From Acidobacteriota bacterium (lineage in GTDB: Bacteria; Acidobacteriota; UBA6911; RPQK01; JADFOI01), in the NCBI GenBank assembly GCA_022545645.1, contig JACZQQ010000061.1:1-12235 (forward strand): DNA of 12,235 nucleotides. The letters run 5' to 3'. This document shows, piece after piece, positions 1 through 8,281 of the stretch. The first letter of the stretch is position 1. The number at the start of each line of letters is the position of its first letter. The translations under genes and the position numbers were made by a program. The notes below the pieces were generated by a model. That model saw only the letters and a program-made list of their open reading frames with translations, did no database searches and had not been told where the DNA came from.

Positions 1-384
1 ACGTTGGCCTGGTTAGGAATTAGGGGAATGTCCTGGGTGCTATTCGCCAGTCATGGGACCCCACTGATTATGGCCATCATCCGAGGGTCGGGCTTGACGG
101 CTAGCTCAACAGCCCCGGGAGAAAAGCAACAATTGATGGAGATTCGGCTGATCGAACAGCTGAGAAAAGAATTTGAATGGGCCCTGTCAAAGGGAAACGA
201 GGTCTCTAATGCTTTCTTGCTTCCGCCCCTGCAGATTTTGGCTGCCTCAGTGAATTTCTGTACTTTTCTTTTTACCTCCATCCCCATCTTTGAAATTCCC
301 CTGACCAAGTTGGATCAGATCATGAATTCCAAGGGCTTACTGGAAAACGCATTCCCTCAATCCAAAAAGAAGGAACAGGCTTGA
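1..384 (+). CDS. 3' part of an unrecognised gene, open at the left edge
   Basis: The frame is open from the first base of the window to a TGA at 382-384, so the true start may lie upstream. Internal candidates are the TTG at 4, the ATG at 28 (preceded directly by AGGGGA) and the ATG at 136. The product has two hydrophobic stretches. One is near the left end (around IRGMSWVLFASHGTPLIMAI). The other lies around residues 72-99 of the visible part (LLPPLQILAASVNFCTFLF and onward). A charged helix-like segment separates them, and the C-terminus is lysine-rich (SQSKKKEQA-like end, read as PQSKKKEQA). This suggests a small or C-terminal membrane protein. I recognise no family. It ends 8 bp before the ATG of the vWA lipoprotein gene, which suggests co-transcription. 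The codon composition looks coding, but with no homology visible I remain unsure. Confidence 0.45.
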   Translation, partial: TLAWLGIRGMSWVLFASHGTPLIMAIIRGSGLTASSTAPGEKQQLMEIRLIEQLRKEFEWALSKGNEVSNAFLLPPLQILAASVNFCTFLFTSIPIFEIPLTKLDQIMNSKGLLENAFPQSKKKEQA

Positions 385-392
385 TTTTGAAA

Positions 393-1169
393 ATGAGATC
401 AAGAATATCCGCCTATTCTGTTGCATTGGTTCTGGTTCTTTGCTTAAGCAGTTGTATTCCTGATTATTTTCTCACCGAACCTCAGCCCCGGCTGATTCTG
501 TTTGTCGGTGTGGATATCAGCGGTTCCTTCCTCAAGAGCAAGTACTTTGATGATTCCCTCCATTTTCTGGCTCACTACCTGTACGCCCACATCAAGGGTG
601 TGGATGGTCTGGAGGTGCCCAAAGAACTCTTTGTGGGCTCCATTGGAGGTTCCAATGTGGGAGAGGCAAAGACCCTCTTTCCCATTCAGACTTTCGAATA
701 CCTGACGATTCCGGAAATCCATGCCAAGCTGAAGGAAATTTTCCCCAAGAATAAAGTGAATGAGTTCACGGATTTCAATGCCTTTTTTCACCATATCAGT
801 GAAACCGTGACCAATCGCAAGCTGATCTTGAGACCTCTGGCCATTGTGCTTTTAAGCGACGGAATTCCAGATGTTCCGGAGGCGGATCGAAACGAGGCCT
901 TCAAGACCATTATTCTCAAGCCACTCGAAAATCTGTCCAGGAATATAGTGATCCGGCTTTTGTATACCGATGCTCAAACGGGCGACCAGTGGACCAGTCT
1001 GGTGTCCAGAAGGCGGGTCAAGATCCTGACCCAGGATGCCGTTGTGATGAAGGAATGGCGCGATCCCAGCATCATGATTCCCGGCAAGAACTTTGAGGAT
1101 CAGGATCGCTTTTTCGACTGGGTCAAGGATCAAGTGGACTTTCCCGTCCGATTGAGACGAGTGGATTAA
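393..1169 (+). CDS. vWA-domain lipoprotein
   Basis: The product (258 aa from ATG 393) begins with a basic N-terminus, a hydrophobic stretch at about residues 9-18 and a lipobox LSSC with Cys21. It is therefore expected to be cleaved and lipid-anchored, on the outer face of the inner membrane or on the outer membrane. The rest reads as a von Willebrand factor A domain. A beta strand (LILFVGV) leads into the MIDAS motif DISGS (Asp41, Ser43, Ser45), with Thr126 (FTDFNAFF) and Asp156 (IVLLSDG) as the other metal-site candidates. All MIDAS elements are present, so divalent-metal-dependent protein binding is plausible. Partner and process are unknown. A TTG at 381 in the same frame overlaps the preceding gene, but it adds only ILK before the ATG; ATG 393 gives a classical lipoprotein signal and is preferred. 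The Shine-Dalgarno sequence is weak. A strong palindrome starts at the stop codon. Confidence 0.8.
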   Translation: MRSRISAYSVALVLVLCLSSCIPDYFLTEPQPRLILFVGVDISGSFLKSKYFDDSLHFLAHYLYAHIKGVDGLEVPKELFVGSIGGSNVGEAKTLFPIQTFEYLTIPEIHAKLKEIFPKNKVNEFTDFNAFFHHISETVTNRKLILRPLAIVLLSDGIPDVPEADRNEAFKTIILKPLENLSRNIVIRLLYTDAQTGDQWTSLVSRRRVKILTQDAVVMKEWRDPSIMIPGKNFEDQDRFFDWVKDQVDFPVRLRRVD

Positions 1170-1206
1170 GATTAGGGACAGGCCCCTGGGGGCCTGTCCC
1201 TAATCT
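1169..1206. repeat. Perfect 38-bp palindrome, REP-like or terminator stem
   Basis: Positions 1169-1186 are the exact reverse complement of 1189-1206, with only TG between them (18-bp arms). The arm contains TAGGGACAGGCCCC. It begins at the last base of the vWA gene stop codon, so it could end that transcript. There is no T-run after the stem, however, and the arm sequence resembles repetitive extragenic palindromes. A 9-mer from the arm (CTGTCCCTA, 1194-1202) recurs at 1247-1255, which supports a repeat-family origin over a simple terminator. No transposase or RAYT gene is in the window. Confidence 0.8.
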
Positions 1207-1252
1207 CAATCCCGGCTGACCCCTACGAGGAAAATGTAGGTACAGACTGTCC

Positions 1253-1278
1253 CTACGTTTCCCTTCTACGTTTCCCTT
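1253..1278. repeat. Exact 13-bp tandem duplication
   Basis: CTACGTTTCCCTT at 1253-1265 is repeated immediately and without change at 1266-1278. The second copy ends inside the TTGACA that may be the -35 box of the kinase unit. The duplication lies just downstream of the 38-bp palindrome. It could be replication slippage or part of a composite intergenic repeat. Confidence 0.85.
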
Positions 1279-1306
1279 GACAGCTGATTTCCTTTGCCTT
1301 TACACC
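1277..1306 (+). promoter_or_regulatory. Possible sigma70-type promoter for the kinase unit
   Basis: TTGACA at 1277-1282 is a full match to the -35 consensus. At 18 bp spacing the hexamer at 1301-1306 is TACACC, a poor -10 (3 of 6). It lies about 45 bp before the kinase ATG, in the right place and direction. The weak -10 would imply an activator, another sigma factor or chance. Confidence 0.35.
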
Positions 1307-1351
1307 CCTCCACGCGTAACATTGAGCAGAGACACGCCCTGAGGGGACTTC

Positions 1352-3985
1352 ATGATCGGACAGACCCTCTCCCACTACAAAATCATCGAAAAAATCGGTC
1401 AGGGAGGAATGGGTGAAATCTTCCTGGCTCAGGACACCACACTGGACCGCAAAGTCGCGCTGAAATTCCTTCCCCAAGAGCTGCAGCAAGACTCCACGGC
1501 TCGAAAACGTTTCCTTCGGGAAGCCAAGTCGGCCGCTGCCCTGGATCATCCCTATATCTGCAAAATCTACGAGATTGGCGAAGCGGAGGAGAAATCCTTC
1601 ATCTCCATGGAGTACATCCAGGGAACCACCCTGCAGGAAGAGTTGCTCAAAGGGCCTCTTCCTCTAAAAGAAGCACTCGAGAAAGCCACAGAGATTGCCG
1701 AGGCACTGGAAGCGGCACACAAACAGAAGATCGTCCATCGGGATTTAAAACCGTCAAACATCATGCTCACGCTTGATGGTCATGTGAAAGTGATGGATTT
1801 TGGATTGGCCAAGCGGGTGACTCCGGCTGAGGGAGGCCAGGAAGAAGAGATGACCACGGCACTCACTCGAGAGGGTGCCCTTTTGGGGACCGTCCCTTAT
1901 ATGTCCGTCGAGCAAGTCCGTGGTCAAGCGGTCGACACCAGGTCCGACATCTTCTCCTTTGGGGTGGTTCTTTATGAAATGCTTACCGGGGTGAATCCCT
2001 TCAAGAAGGATGGGCAGATCGAGACGGCCCATGCGATTGTCAGTGAAACTCCCCCCCCACTCAGTCAATACACCGATGACATCCCTGTAGTGCTTCAGCA
2101 CACCGTGAAAAGGATGTTGGCCAAGGATCCCACCCGTCGGATTCAGAGCGCCATGGACATCCGAAATGAGCTGGAAGAGCTCAGGGGGGATCTGAGCTCG
2201 GGGCTGGTTCAGGAGGCGGTCCTGCGCGGACCCCGATCAGCGGTCCAAAAGCGGGTTGCGGTGGTGGCAATAATCTTAGTTTTGGCGCTGGCGGGACTTC
2301 TGTTTTACCTTGTGCAGACACCCCAAGACAGGGTTCCCCGACTGGTCAACCCGCTTCAGGTGACCTTCGCCCTTGGCGTTGAGAACTTTCCCACCTGGGC
2401 TCCGGATGGAGGGCGACTGGCCTATGAATCGAATCAAGACGGGAGCTGGGATATTTGGGTGGCTCAGTTGGGGGGCGGAGAGCCGGTAAACCGGACGGCC
2501 GATCACGCGGGGCCGGATCGCTATCCCAGTTGGTCCCCCGATGGCCGTCAGATTGCGTTTTTATCTCAAAGGGATGAAACCTGGGGCTTGTATACGATGG
2601 CCGCCGTGGGAGGAATGCCGCGCAAGGTGCTCTCGCTGGCTATCAACCCTACCTACTATAGGGGAGCGCCTCAGTGGTCAGTCGATGGAGCGGAGATCGC
2701 GGTTGCCGTTTGGGATTCCCCGAACAGTTACGCTGAAATCGTCTCCGTGCAAACGCAGGAAACGCAGCGAATACCCTTTCCACAGCATGAGGGCAATCCC
2801 TGCCTGGATTTGAGCTGGTCCCCGGATGGACGGCTGTTCGCCTACGTGGAGGCCGATGGAGACGCGGCGGAAGTTACTCGCTTGTGGACCATGCCTTCCT
2901 CGGGTGGCGAGGCCATCCCGGTGACCGATGGCCGTACCAACGACCGGAGTCCCATCTGGTCGGCGGACGGGCGTCAGCTCCTATTTATCTCAAATCGGGG
3001 CGGGACCATGGATCTTTGGCAGCAGCGCATGGGAGAAGAGGGAAAGCCTGTGGGTGAGGCCGAGCCGGTCACGACGGGGCTGGGGATCCGCTCGGCCGTC
3101 TTCTCTTCTGATGGCGCCAAGGTTGCCTATTCCCAAGGTCGTCCCGTGGCCAACGTGTGGCGCGTTCCCATACTGATAGACCGAACGGCCAACTGGGCGG
3201 ATGCCCAGCAGATTACCTTCGATAACGCGCTTATAGAGTTCTTCGATCTGTCGCCCGATGGCAAGCGCCTTGCCATGAGCTCAGATCGGGCGGGAAACCA
3301 GGATCTGTGGATCCTTCCCAGTGAAGGAGGGCAGCTGACGCAGCTGACGACCGATCCCACTGACGACTGGTCTCCCCGCTGGTCCCCGGACGGCGAGGAG
3401 ATTGCCTTTTATGCCTATAGAAGCGGCAACCGGGACGCTTGGGTGATGCCCTCGGGGGGTGGACCGGCCCGCCAGCTGACTTCTCATCCGACAGAGGAGA
3501 CGATTCCCACCTGGTCTCCCGACGGCCGAGAGATCGCCTTCATCTCACGGCGAAGCGGCAACCGTGACATCTGGATTGTCGGTGCAGAGGGCGGAGAGCC
3601 TCGGCAGGTCACGGTGCGGCCTGCGGACGACACTATCACCGACTGGTCTGGGGATGGGAGGTGGCTGGTCTTCCAGTCGGAATCTCGCCTCTTTCGGATC
3701 TCGCCGGCGGGAGGTCAACCCGAGCTTCTTGTCGAAGTACCGGCTGCTCTCTTCGGAGCTCGACTGTCGCCCGATGATAAGGTGCTTTATTATCTCGGAC
3801 GGGATGACAACCTGTGGGCCTTGTCGCTGAAGGAGGGTAGCCAATATCCCATGTCCGATCTGGCGGGACGAAGAGGGACCCTGGGATGGGGCGTGGCTAC
3901 GGACGGTCAGTTTCTTTATTTCAGCTGGGCGGAAGAGACAGGCGACATCTGGGTCATGGACGTGACCGAAGAGAGCCGCAACTGA
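1352..3985 (+). CDS. Membrane Ser/Thr protein kinase with C-terminal TolB/PD40 beta-propeller
   Basis: The 877-aa product is a Hanks-type kinase (about residues 8-275), one membrane helix (about 302-321, VAIILVLALAGLLFYL) and a large extracytoplasmic propeller (about 335-875). Kinase landmarks are the glycine loop GQGGMG (16-21), the ATP-binding Lys38 (VALK), the helix-C Glu57, HRDLKPSN (Asp131 catalytic, Asn136) and DFG (149-151). The usual S-P-E of the activation-segment end reads S-V-E (185-187). The propeller shows about 11-12 repeats centred on WSPDG-type motifs, enough for two six-bladed propellers. The kinase would act in the cytoplasm and the propeller would sense an external ligand or protein. 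The ATG at 1352 is preceded by GAGGGG at 1341-1346. The FAH gene follows 27 bp after the stop, so the two are probably co-transcribed. This architecture is typical of Acidobacteriota. The identity is clear; ligand and targets are unknown. Confidence 0.95.
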   Translation: MIGQTLSHYKIIEKIGQGGMGEIFLAQDTTLDRKVALKFLPQELQQDSTARKRFLREAKSAAALDHPYICKIYEIGEAEEKSFISMEYIQGTTLQEELLKGPLPLKEALEKATEIAEALEAAHKQKIVHRDLKPSNIMLTLDGHVKVMDFGLAKRVTPAEGGQEEEMTTALTREGALLGTVPYMSVEQVRGQAVDTRSDIFSFGVVLYEMLTGVNPFKKDGQIETAHAIVSETPPPLSQYTDDIPVVLQHTVKRMLAKDPTRRIQSAMDIRNELEELRGDLSSGLVQEAVLRGPRSAVQKRVAVVAIILVLALAGLLFYLVQTPQDRVPRLVNPLQVTFALGVENFPTWAPDGGRLAYESNQDGSWDIWVAQLGGGEPVNRTADHAGPDRYPSWSPDGRQIAFLSQRDETWGLYTMAAVGGMPRKVLSLAINPTYYRGAPQWSVDGAEIAVAVWDSPNSYAEIVSVQTQETQRIPFPQHEGNPCLDLSWSPDGRLFAYVEADGDAAEVTRLWTMPSSGGEAIPVTDGRTNDRSPIWSADGRQLLFISNRGGTMDLWQQRMGEEGKPVGEAEPVTTGLGIRSAVFSSDGAKVAYSQGRPVANVWRVPILIDRTANWADAQQITFDNALIEFFDLSPDGKRLAMSSDRAGNQDLWILPSEGGQLTQLTTDPTDDWSPRWSPDGEEIAFYAYRSGNRDAWVMPSGGGPARQLTSHPTEETIPTWSPDGREIAFISRRSGNRDIWIVGAEGGEPRQVTVRPADDTITDWSGDGRWLVFQSESRLFRISPAGGQPELLVEVPAALFGARLSPDDKVLYYLGRDDNLWALSLKEGSQYPMSDLAGRRGTLGWGVATDGQFLYFSWAEETGDIWVMDVTEESRN
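3420..3564 (+). repeat. Recently duplicated propeller blade within the kinase gene
   Basis: GAAGCGGCAACCG occurs at 3420-3432 and again at 3552-3564, exactly 132 bp (44 codons) apart. The encoded blades share RSGNRD followed by a W, and both are preceded by WSPDG-E/R-EIAF. The DNA-level identity suggests a recent blade duplication or gene conversion inside the propeller. Confidence 0.65.
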
Positions 3986-4012
3986 GTAGGGTACATCGAA
4001 AGGAATGAAACG

Positions 4013-5083
4013 ATGATGAAACAAGAGGTTCGGATCGATCGAGAAAAGAAACAATCGGGGAGAAAGACTCTGGGCAAATTGCTCGTTCTGGCTTCCCTTT
4101 TGGTCCTGCACTGGCCGACTCCGGGGTTGGCTCAAGAGAGCCAGATCTTCAGGCTGGTCACGTTTTCAAGCGCAGGTGATTCTCGGCTGGGGGCCACTCA
4201 GGGTGAGGGACAGGCCGACATTGTGGACGTGCATCATGCCATCCAGTATTTGATGCGGGAGCAACCGGGTGCGGTGCGTGACCTTCCTTATATACCCGCT
4301 GACATGAAAACCCTGATTGAGGCCGGCAGCGAGTCGATCCGTGCGGTCAGAAACGTCTATCAGACCATCACCCGTCTCAAGGCCAGCACCCGCTTCGCAG
4401 AGCCGGGCGGCGCCGAGCGGGTGTTCTATCCGCCGACGTCGGTACGTCTGCTTTGCCCCATTCCCAATCCTTCCAAGATCATCGGAATGGCCGGAAACTA
4501 CGCTCGCGAGGGCGATCCTCCCGAGTACCCGAGCGCCTTTTTAAAGTCGGTTTCGGCCCTCGTGGGCCATGAAGAGGTGATCGATCTGGCTGGCCTGGTG
4601 ACGGTGGGGGTTCACGAGCCGGAACTCGCTTTGGTGATCGGTAAGAGAGCCAGGAATGTTCCCGAAGCACAAGCTTTTGACTATGTGGTGGGCTACACCA
4701 TTGTCAACGACGTGACCGCCCGCGATTTGCCCCAGGGAAACCACCCGGCCCAGGGCTCAGCTATCTCAAAGAGCCTGGATACTTTTGCTCCTTGTGGGCC
4801 CTATCTGACCCTTAAAGAAGATGTGCCCGATCCGCACAACCTGGCCATTGGGGCCCGCATCAACGGCCAGGCTTGGGAGATCCCCAATGCCAACACCCGA
4901 CACCTGATCTTCAAGATCCCCCAGATCATCGCTTACTTGAGCCAACGGATGACTCTGATGCCTGGCGATATTATCGCCACTGGGGTTCCTGCACCTGTGG
5001 TTCCCTTGCGGGCCGGGGATACGGCCGAGATGATCATCGAGAAGCTGGGGACGCTCCGCAACCGGGTCGTGGCCAAGCAATAG
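4013..5083 (+). CDS. Fumarylacetoacetate hydrolase (FAH) family protein with signal peptide
   Basis: The 356-aa product carries an FAH fold in its C-terminal half. PNPSKIIGMAGNY (151-163) is the usual domain entry. EPELALVIGKRARNV holds the acidic metal ligands Glu202 and Glu204, and NDVTARDL holds Asp233. KSLDTFAPCGPYL (253-265) and the TGVPAPV stretch (323-329) complete the core. Known members are Mg/Mn-dependent hydrolases, isomerases or decarboxylases acting on 1,3-dicarbonyl ring-cleavage products. Unusually, the N-terminus has a basic segment, a hydrophobic core (about 22-33) and a GLA-QE signal peptidase site near residue 40, so the protein is probably exported. Most family members are cytoplasmic. 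Start ATG 4013 has AAGGAA at 4000-4005; ATG 4016 is an equally usable neighbour. The gene follows the kinase by 27 bp. The exact substrate cannot be told. Confidence 0.88.
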   Translation: MMKQEVRIDREKKQSGRKTLGKLLVLASLLVLHWPTPGLAQESQIFRLVTFSSAGDSRLGATQGEGQADIVDVHHAIQYLMREQPGAVRDLPYIPADMKTLIEAGSESIRAVRNVYQTITRLKASTRFAEPGGAERVFYPPTSVRLLCPIPNPSKIIGMAGNYAREGDPPEYPSAFLKSVSALVGHEEVIDLAGLVTVGVHEPELALVIGKRARNVPEAQAFDYVVGYTIVNDVTARDLPQGNHPAQGSAISKSLDTFAPCGPYLTLKEDVPDPHNLAIGARINGQAWEIPNANTRHLIFKIPQIIAYLSQRMTLMPGDIIATGVPAPVVPLRAGDTAEMIIEKLGTLRNRVVAKQ

Positions 5084-5143
5084 ATCGGACCTGACGGTTC
5101 AGACCATGAGGATCGAACAACCGGAGGAAGAAAGGAAAGACTT

Positions 5144-5917
5144 ATGGAAACATCTCATTCAGTTCCCAACGTGAAAAAGCTCATCATGGTTCCGGCGTTG
5201 ATCGCGCTGGCCATTACCATCGTTCGTTTGGTGGGTGAACTGGCTGGGGGTTCATCGGTCCTTTTTAACCGCGAAGCAGGCGGGGGAGGAGCACTGGTGG
5301 GCATTGTTTGGCTGGTGCCCATCTTTGGGGTCTACTTTGCCATCAAGTTGGTGCGCCAAGGTTCTGGGCCGGAGAGCGCTGGCAAAGTGATCGTACTGGC
5401 CCTTGCGGGGCTGGTCATAGCAGGTGTGGCTACTGCCCTGATCTTTAGTCTCTTTGGGGATCCCAATGTCAGCGTCAGTTTCGGCGGAGCAATCGGTCAA
5501 CAGCTGGGAATTGCCATTGCCTCCCTGGTGGTCGTCTTGATCTTGCGCAAAGGGTGGCCGGCTTTCTTTCAAACCATGTTGAGCTACGCCTTCGCCTCAC
5601 GCATTCCTGTGTTGATCGTGATGTTGATCGCCATGCTCGGCGATTGGGGCACCCATTACGAACTGGGCCCTGCCGGTTATCCGGAGATGGGTTTCCTGAC
5701 CAAGTTCATCTTGATTGCCCTGTTCCCCCAAATGACCTTCTGGATCATGTTCACTATGGTTTTTGGGACGCTGTTTGGCGGCATTGCTGCGGCCTTGGTC
5801 CGACCCAAGGTCACTGCGGAGGCTGATGTAGATGTGGCCCAACCCCTTGGGGAGGTTGATGAGGGTGTGGGCCAGGCTCCTGACGACAACCCAGCAAAGG
5901 CCGCAGATACTACCTGA
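5144..5917 (+). CDS. Polytopic membrane protein of unknown function
   Basis: The 257-aa product has about six or seven hydrophobic segments, at roughly residues 13-34, 50-71, 81-104, 118-135, 152-168 and 184-220 (the last long enough for two helices). A hydrophilic acidic tail of about 35 residues follows (ADVDVAQPLGEVDEGVG and onward). A glycine-rich loop (REAGGGGALVG) precedes the second segment. I see no catalytic motif, transporter signature or known family. ATG 5144 is supported by AAAGGA at about 5131-5137. It lies 60 bp downstream of the FAH gene with no terminator between, so it is probably the last gene of the kinase unit. It converges with the molybdenum hydroxylase genes, whose large subunit ends 50 bp further on. 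It could be a partner or a transport component for the FAH protein, but nothing in the sequence shows this. Confidence 0.75.
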   Translation: METSHSVPNVKKLIMVPALIALAITIVRLVGELAGGSSVLFNREAGGGGALVGIVWLVPIFGVYFAIKLVRQGSGPESAGKVIVLALAGLVIAGVATALIFSLFGDPNVSVSFGGAIGQQLGIAIASLVVVLILRKGWPAFFQTMLSYAFASRIPVLIVMLIAMLGDWGTHYELGPAGYPEMGFLTKFILIALFPQMTFWIMFTMVFGTLFGGIAAALVRPKVTAEADVDVAQPLGEVDEGVGQAPDDNPAKAADTT

Positions 5918-5967
5918 CTGCGTTTCGCCCGGTCGGCGACTCCCGTCCTTGCCAGCACGGCCCCGGC

Positions 5968-8268
5968 CTATGCCAGGCTCGCCTTCACCCGTTCCGGGGT
6001 AAAAGGAACTCTGCGAATGCGAGCACCGGTGGCGTCGAAAATCGCATTGGCAACGGCGGCGGCAACCTGTCGAGTGGAAGGTTCCCCCGCACCCGTGGGT
6101 GCAATTTCGGGCCGATTGATCTGAACAACTTCGATCGACTCGGGCGCCTCCGTGGAGTCGAGAATCGGGTAGCTCAGCCAATCGATACTGGTCACGTTGT
6201 TGCGGTCAAACTGGACTTCCTCCTTCAGTGCGCGACTCAGTGCCTGGATGATATTGCCCTCGACGGTTCTCTTTAAACCATCGGGATTAATAATCAACCC
6301 GCAGTCATGAGCCACCACGAATCGCTTGGCCCAGACCCGACCGCTCTGCCGGTTGACTTCGACTTCGGCCACCGTGGCCACTGTGGTTCCCCCACGAGAG
6401 GCATAGGCAATACCCCGGCCTGTTAGAACATCCCCACTCTGTCGATCCCGTCGGGGGGAGGTCCGTGTCTCCCAGCCGGCTGCCTTGGCAGCTGCCTCGA
6501 CCACGGCGATATCGCGAGGATCGGTCAGATACTTCAGGCGGAACTCGACCGGATCCTGACCCACGGCTGCTGCTATCTCGTCGATGAAAGACTCGCTGGC
6601 GAAATGAACCTGAGGGCCCTGGGGATCTCGAAAATGGGCGGTCCGGAGCGGGGAAGCCGTCTCCAGAAAGGGCGGAATGGTTCGCCAGAAGTGCAGCTTG
6701 GTGGGAAAGTCGTAGGACTCCGAGGGCGTACCGTAATTATGGCGCGTGTTCTTGGGCCATCCGACCAGCAAGCCCGCCAGCGTGTCGCTGGGACTGGCCT
6801 CGTTGGAGCGCACATCCCAGGCAGAGAAGCCCTTGGCCTGGAAACGGTGGGCGATCACATTGCCTGCCGCATCGAGTCCGGCGCGAAGAGTGATGACGGA
6901 TGCTGGTCCTTTCGGATCCCATCCGTGTCCCTCATGGCGCATGCCCTGGACCCGAACCGGTCGGCCAATGGCTTGGGAAAGCACTGCAGCATCCATGGCC
7001 GCATCACCCGCGTCGTTGCGACCGTAGGAGCCGGGACCCGGCACCCAGATGCCTCGTACCTTTTCCACCGGTAATTCAAGGAGTTTGGCCACACCTTCAC
7101 GCGTCTTGTGGGCTTTTTGTGAACCCGTCCAGACCGTCGCGCTGTCGCTTCGGGCATCGACCACGGCACATGCCGGTCCCATAGAAGCGTGGGACTGGAA
7201 GGGATGCTCATATTCGGCCTCGATGATTCTGGCTGCCCCTTCCAATGCCTTGTTTACGGGTCCTTCGTCAACGGGGACTCTTCCACCGAAACCACCACCT
7301 GCGTTTTCCTCCACGTGGGGTGTACGGCGGATGTAATCGTAAAGATCATCCATCTCGGGAAAGGGCGGTTCGACCTCCGACCAGGTGACCTTGAGTTGTC
7401 GGGCTGCATTGATGGCACCCCATTCCTCCGGGGCCACCACTCCGATGAAGTCCTTAACCCGTACCACCTTGGCGTCGGGAATATCGCTGATCGAATCCTG
7501 GTCCCACCCGGTGGGCCTGGCGCCCGCTACAGGCGGCCGGATAACACGGCCGTGCCACATTCCGGGTCTTTTGATGTCCGTCACATAGGGAGTCTGTCCG
7601 AAGACCTTTCCCGGAACATCTATGCGAGGCATCGATTTGCCGACCACCTTGTACTGATCATGCGTCTTTGGCTTGGCTTTGCCTGTGGCATTCAAGGCAT
7701 TGCCTAACCTCTCATTCCATTCCAGATTTACATGGAAGTATTTTCCGCCGATCAGCTCCTCGTATTTCACCTGTCGGGAAGACTGATTCTTGGCCTGGAT
7801 GATGCCGTCGGTGACCGTCAGCCCCTCGGCGGGAACACCCAATTTCTCGGAGGCCATATCGAGTAGGACTCTTCGTGCCTCAGCTGCGGCATTGCGAAGC
7901 GGTTGCGCGCCGCTCCGAATTCCCGTACTGCCACTGGCGCCTCCTTGATCGAGGGTGTATTCGGTATCGCTCATCAACACCCCGACACGCTCAAAGGGAA
8001 CATCCAGCTCGTCAGCGACGATTTGTGCAATCGCCGTGTCGACTCCCTGGCCCATGTCCATCTTGCCGAAATAGGCGGTCACTTTGCCATCTGCTGCAAT
8101 GCTCAGATAGGAATCGAGCTGATCCGGCATAAGAGGCGGCTTGGAAAGGGACCCGCCATCCTGGGTCGCCGCAACTGCCCATCCGGGCATGCCGAAGGTG
8201 ACGACTAAAGCTCCGCCGCCCTTGAGCAGGTCACGGCGCGTAAATTTAAAGTTGGCTTGCTTCGTCAT
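5968..8268 (-). CDS. Molybdopterin-binding large subunit of a Tat-exported xanthine dehydrogenase/isoquinoline oxidoreductase-type hydroxylase
   Basis: From ATG 8268 the product has 766 aa. It opens with a twin-arginine signal (FTRRDLLKGGG at residues 9-19, then a hydrophobic core ending WAVAA), so the folded enzyme is exported. GKMDMGQGVDTAIAQIVADEL (about 69-88), the serine/glycine-rich GGASGSTGIRSG (109-120), GPGSYGRND and the C-terminal GAGEPSTRQVAAA are cofactor-domain signatures of IorB-like large subunits. Glu729 in GAGEP is the likely catalytic base. Such enzymes hydroxylate N-heterocycles or aldehydes with water as oxygen donor. The frame is open upstream to 8382, but that part overlaps the small-subunit gene. 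GGAGG (8281-8277) sits at the right distance from ATG 8268 and too close to ATG 8274, so 8268 is chosen. A GGGFGGR string in an unusual upstream place may be chance. The substrate is unknown. Confidence 0.93.
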   Translation of the reverse strand: MTKQANFKFTRRDLLKGGGALVVTFGMPGWAVAATQDGGSLSKPPLMPDQLDSYLSIAADGKVTAYFGKMDMGQGVDTAIAQIVADELDVPFERVGVLMSDTEYTLDQGGASGSTGIRSGAQPLRNAAAEARRVLLDMASEKLGVPAEGLTVTDGIIQAKNQSSRQVKYEELIGGKYFHVNLEWNERLGNALNATGKAKPKTHDQYKVVGKSMPRIDVPGKVFGQTPYVTDIKRPGMWHGRVIRPPVAGARPTGWDQDSISDIPDAKVVRVKDFIGVVAPEEWGAINAARQLKVTWSEVEPPFPEMDDLYDYIRRTPHVEENAGGGFGGRVPVDEGPVNKALEGAARIIEAEYEHPFQSHASMGPACAVVDARSDSATVWTGSQKAHKTREGVAKLLELPVEKVRGIWVPGPGSYGRNDAGDAAMDAAVLSQAIGRPVRVQGMRHEGHGWDPKGPASVITLRAGLDAAGNVIAHRFQAKGFSAWDVRSNEASPSDTLAGLLVGWPKNTRHNYGTPSESYDFPTKLHFWRTIPPFLETASPLRTAHFRDPQGPQVHFASESFIDEIAAAVGQDPVEFRLKYLTDPRDIAVVEAAAKAAGWETRTSPRRDRQSGDVLTGRGIAYASRGGTTVATVAEVEVNRQSGRVWAKRFVVAHDCGLIINPDGLKRTVEGNIIQALSRALKEEVQFDRNNVTSIDWLSYPILDSTEAPESIEVVQINRPEIAPTGAGEPSTRQVAAAVANAIFDATGARIRRVPFTPERVKASLA

Positions 8269-8281
8269 ATCCATTCCTCCT

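Noticed and set aside
381..392. TTG start at 381 for the lipoprotein
   Set aside because: It overlaps the preceding gene and adds only four residues to an already complete lipoprotein signal starting at ATG 393.
1169..1278. Insertion sequence remnant with a transposase
   Set aside because: No transposase fragment is visible in any frame nearby; only the repeat-like DNA is supported.
3545..4135. Minus-strand open frame of 196 codons spanning the kinase end and the FAH start
   Set aside because: It crosses two well supported + strand genes and their junction, and its composition is that of an antisense shadow.
5597..6181. Minus-strand open frame of 194 codons across the convergent gene ends
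   Set aside because: It overlaps the membrane protein gene on one side and the large subunit in another frame on the other; it is cysteine- and arginine-rich without a family signature.
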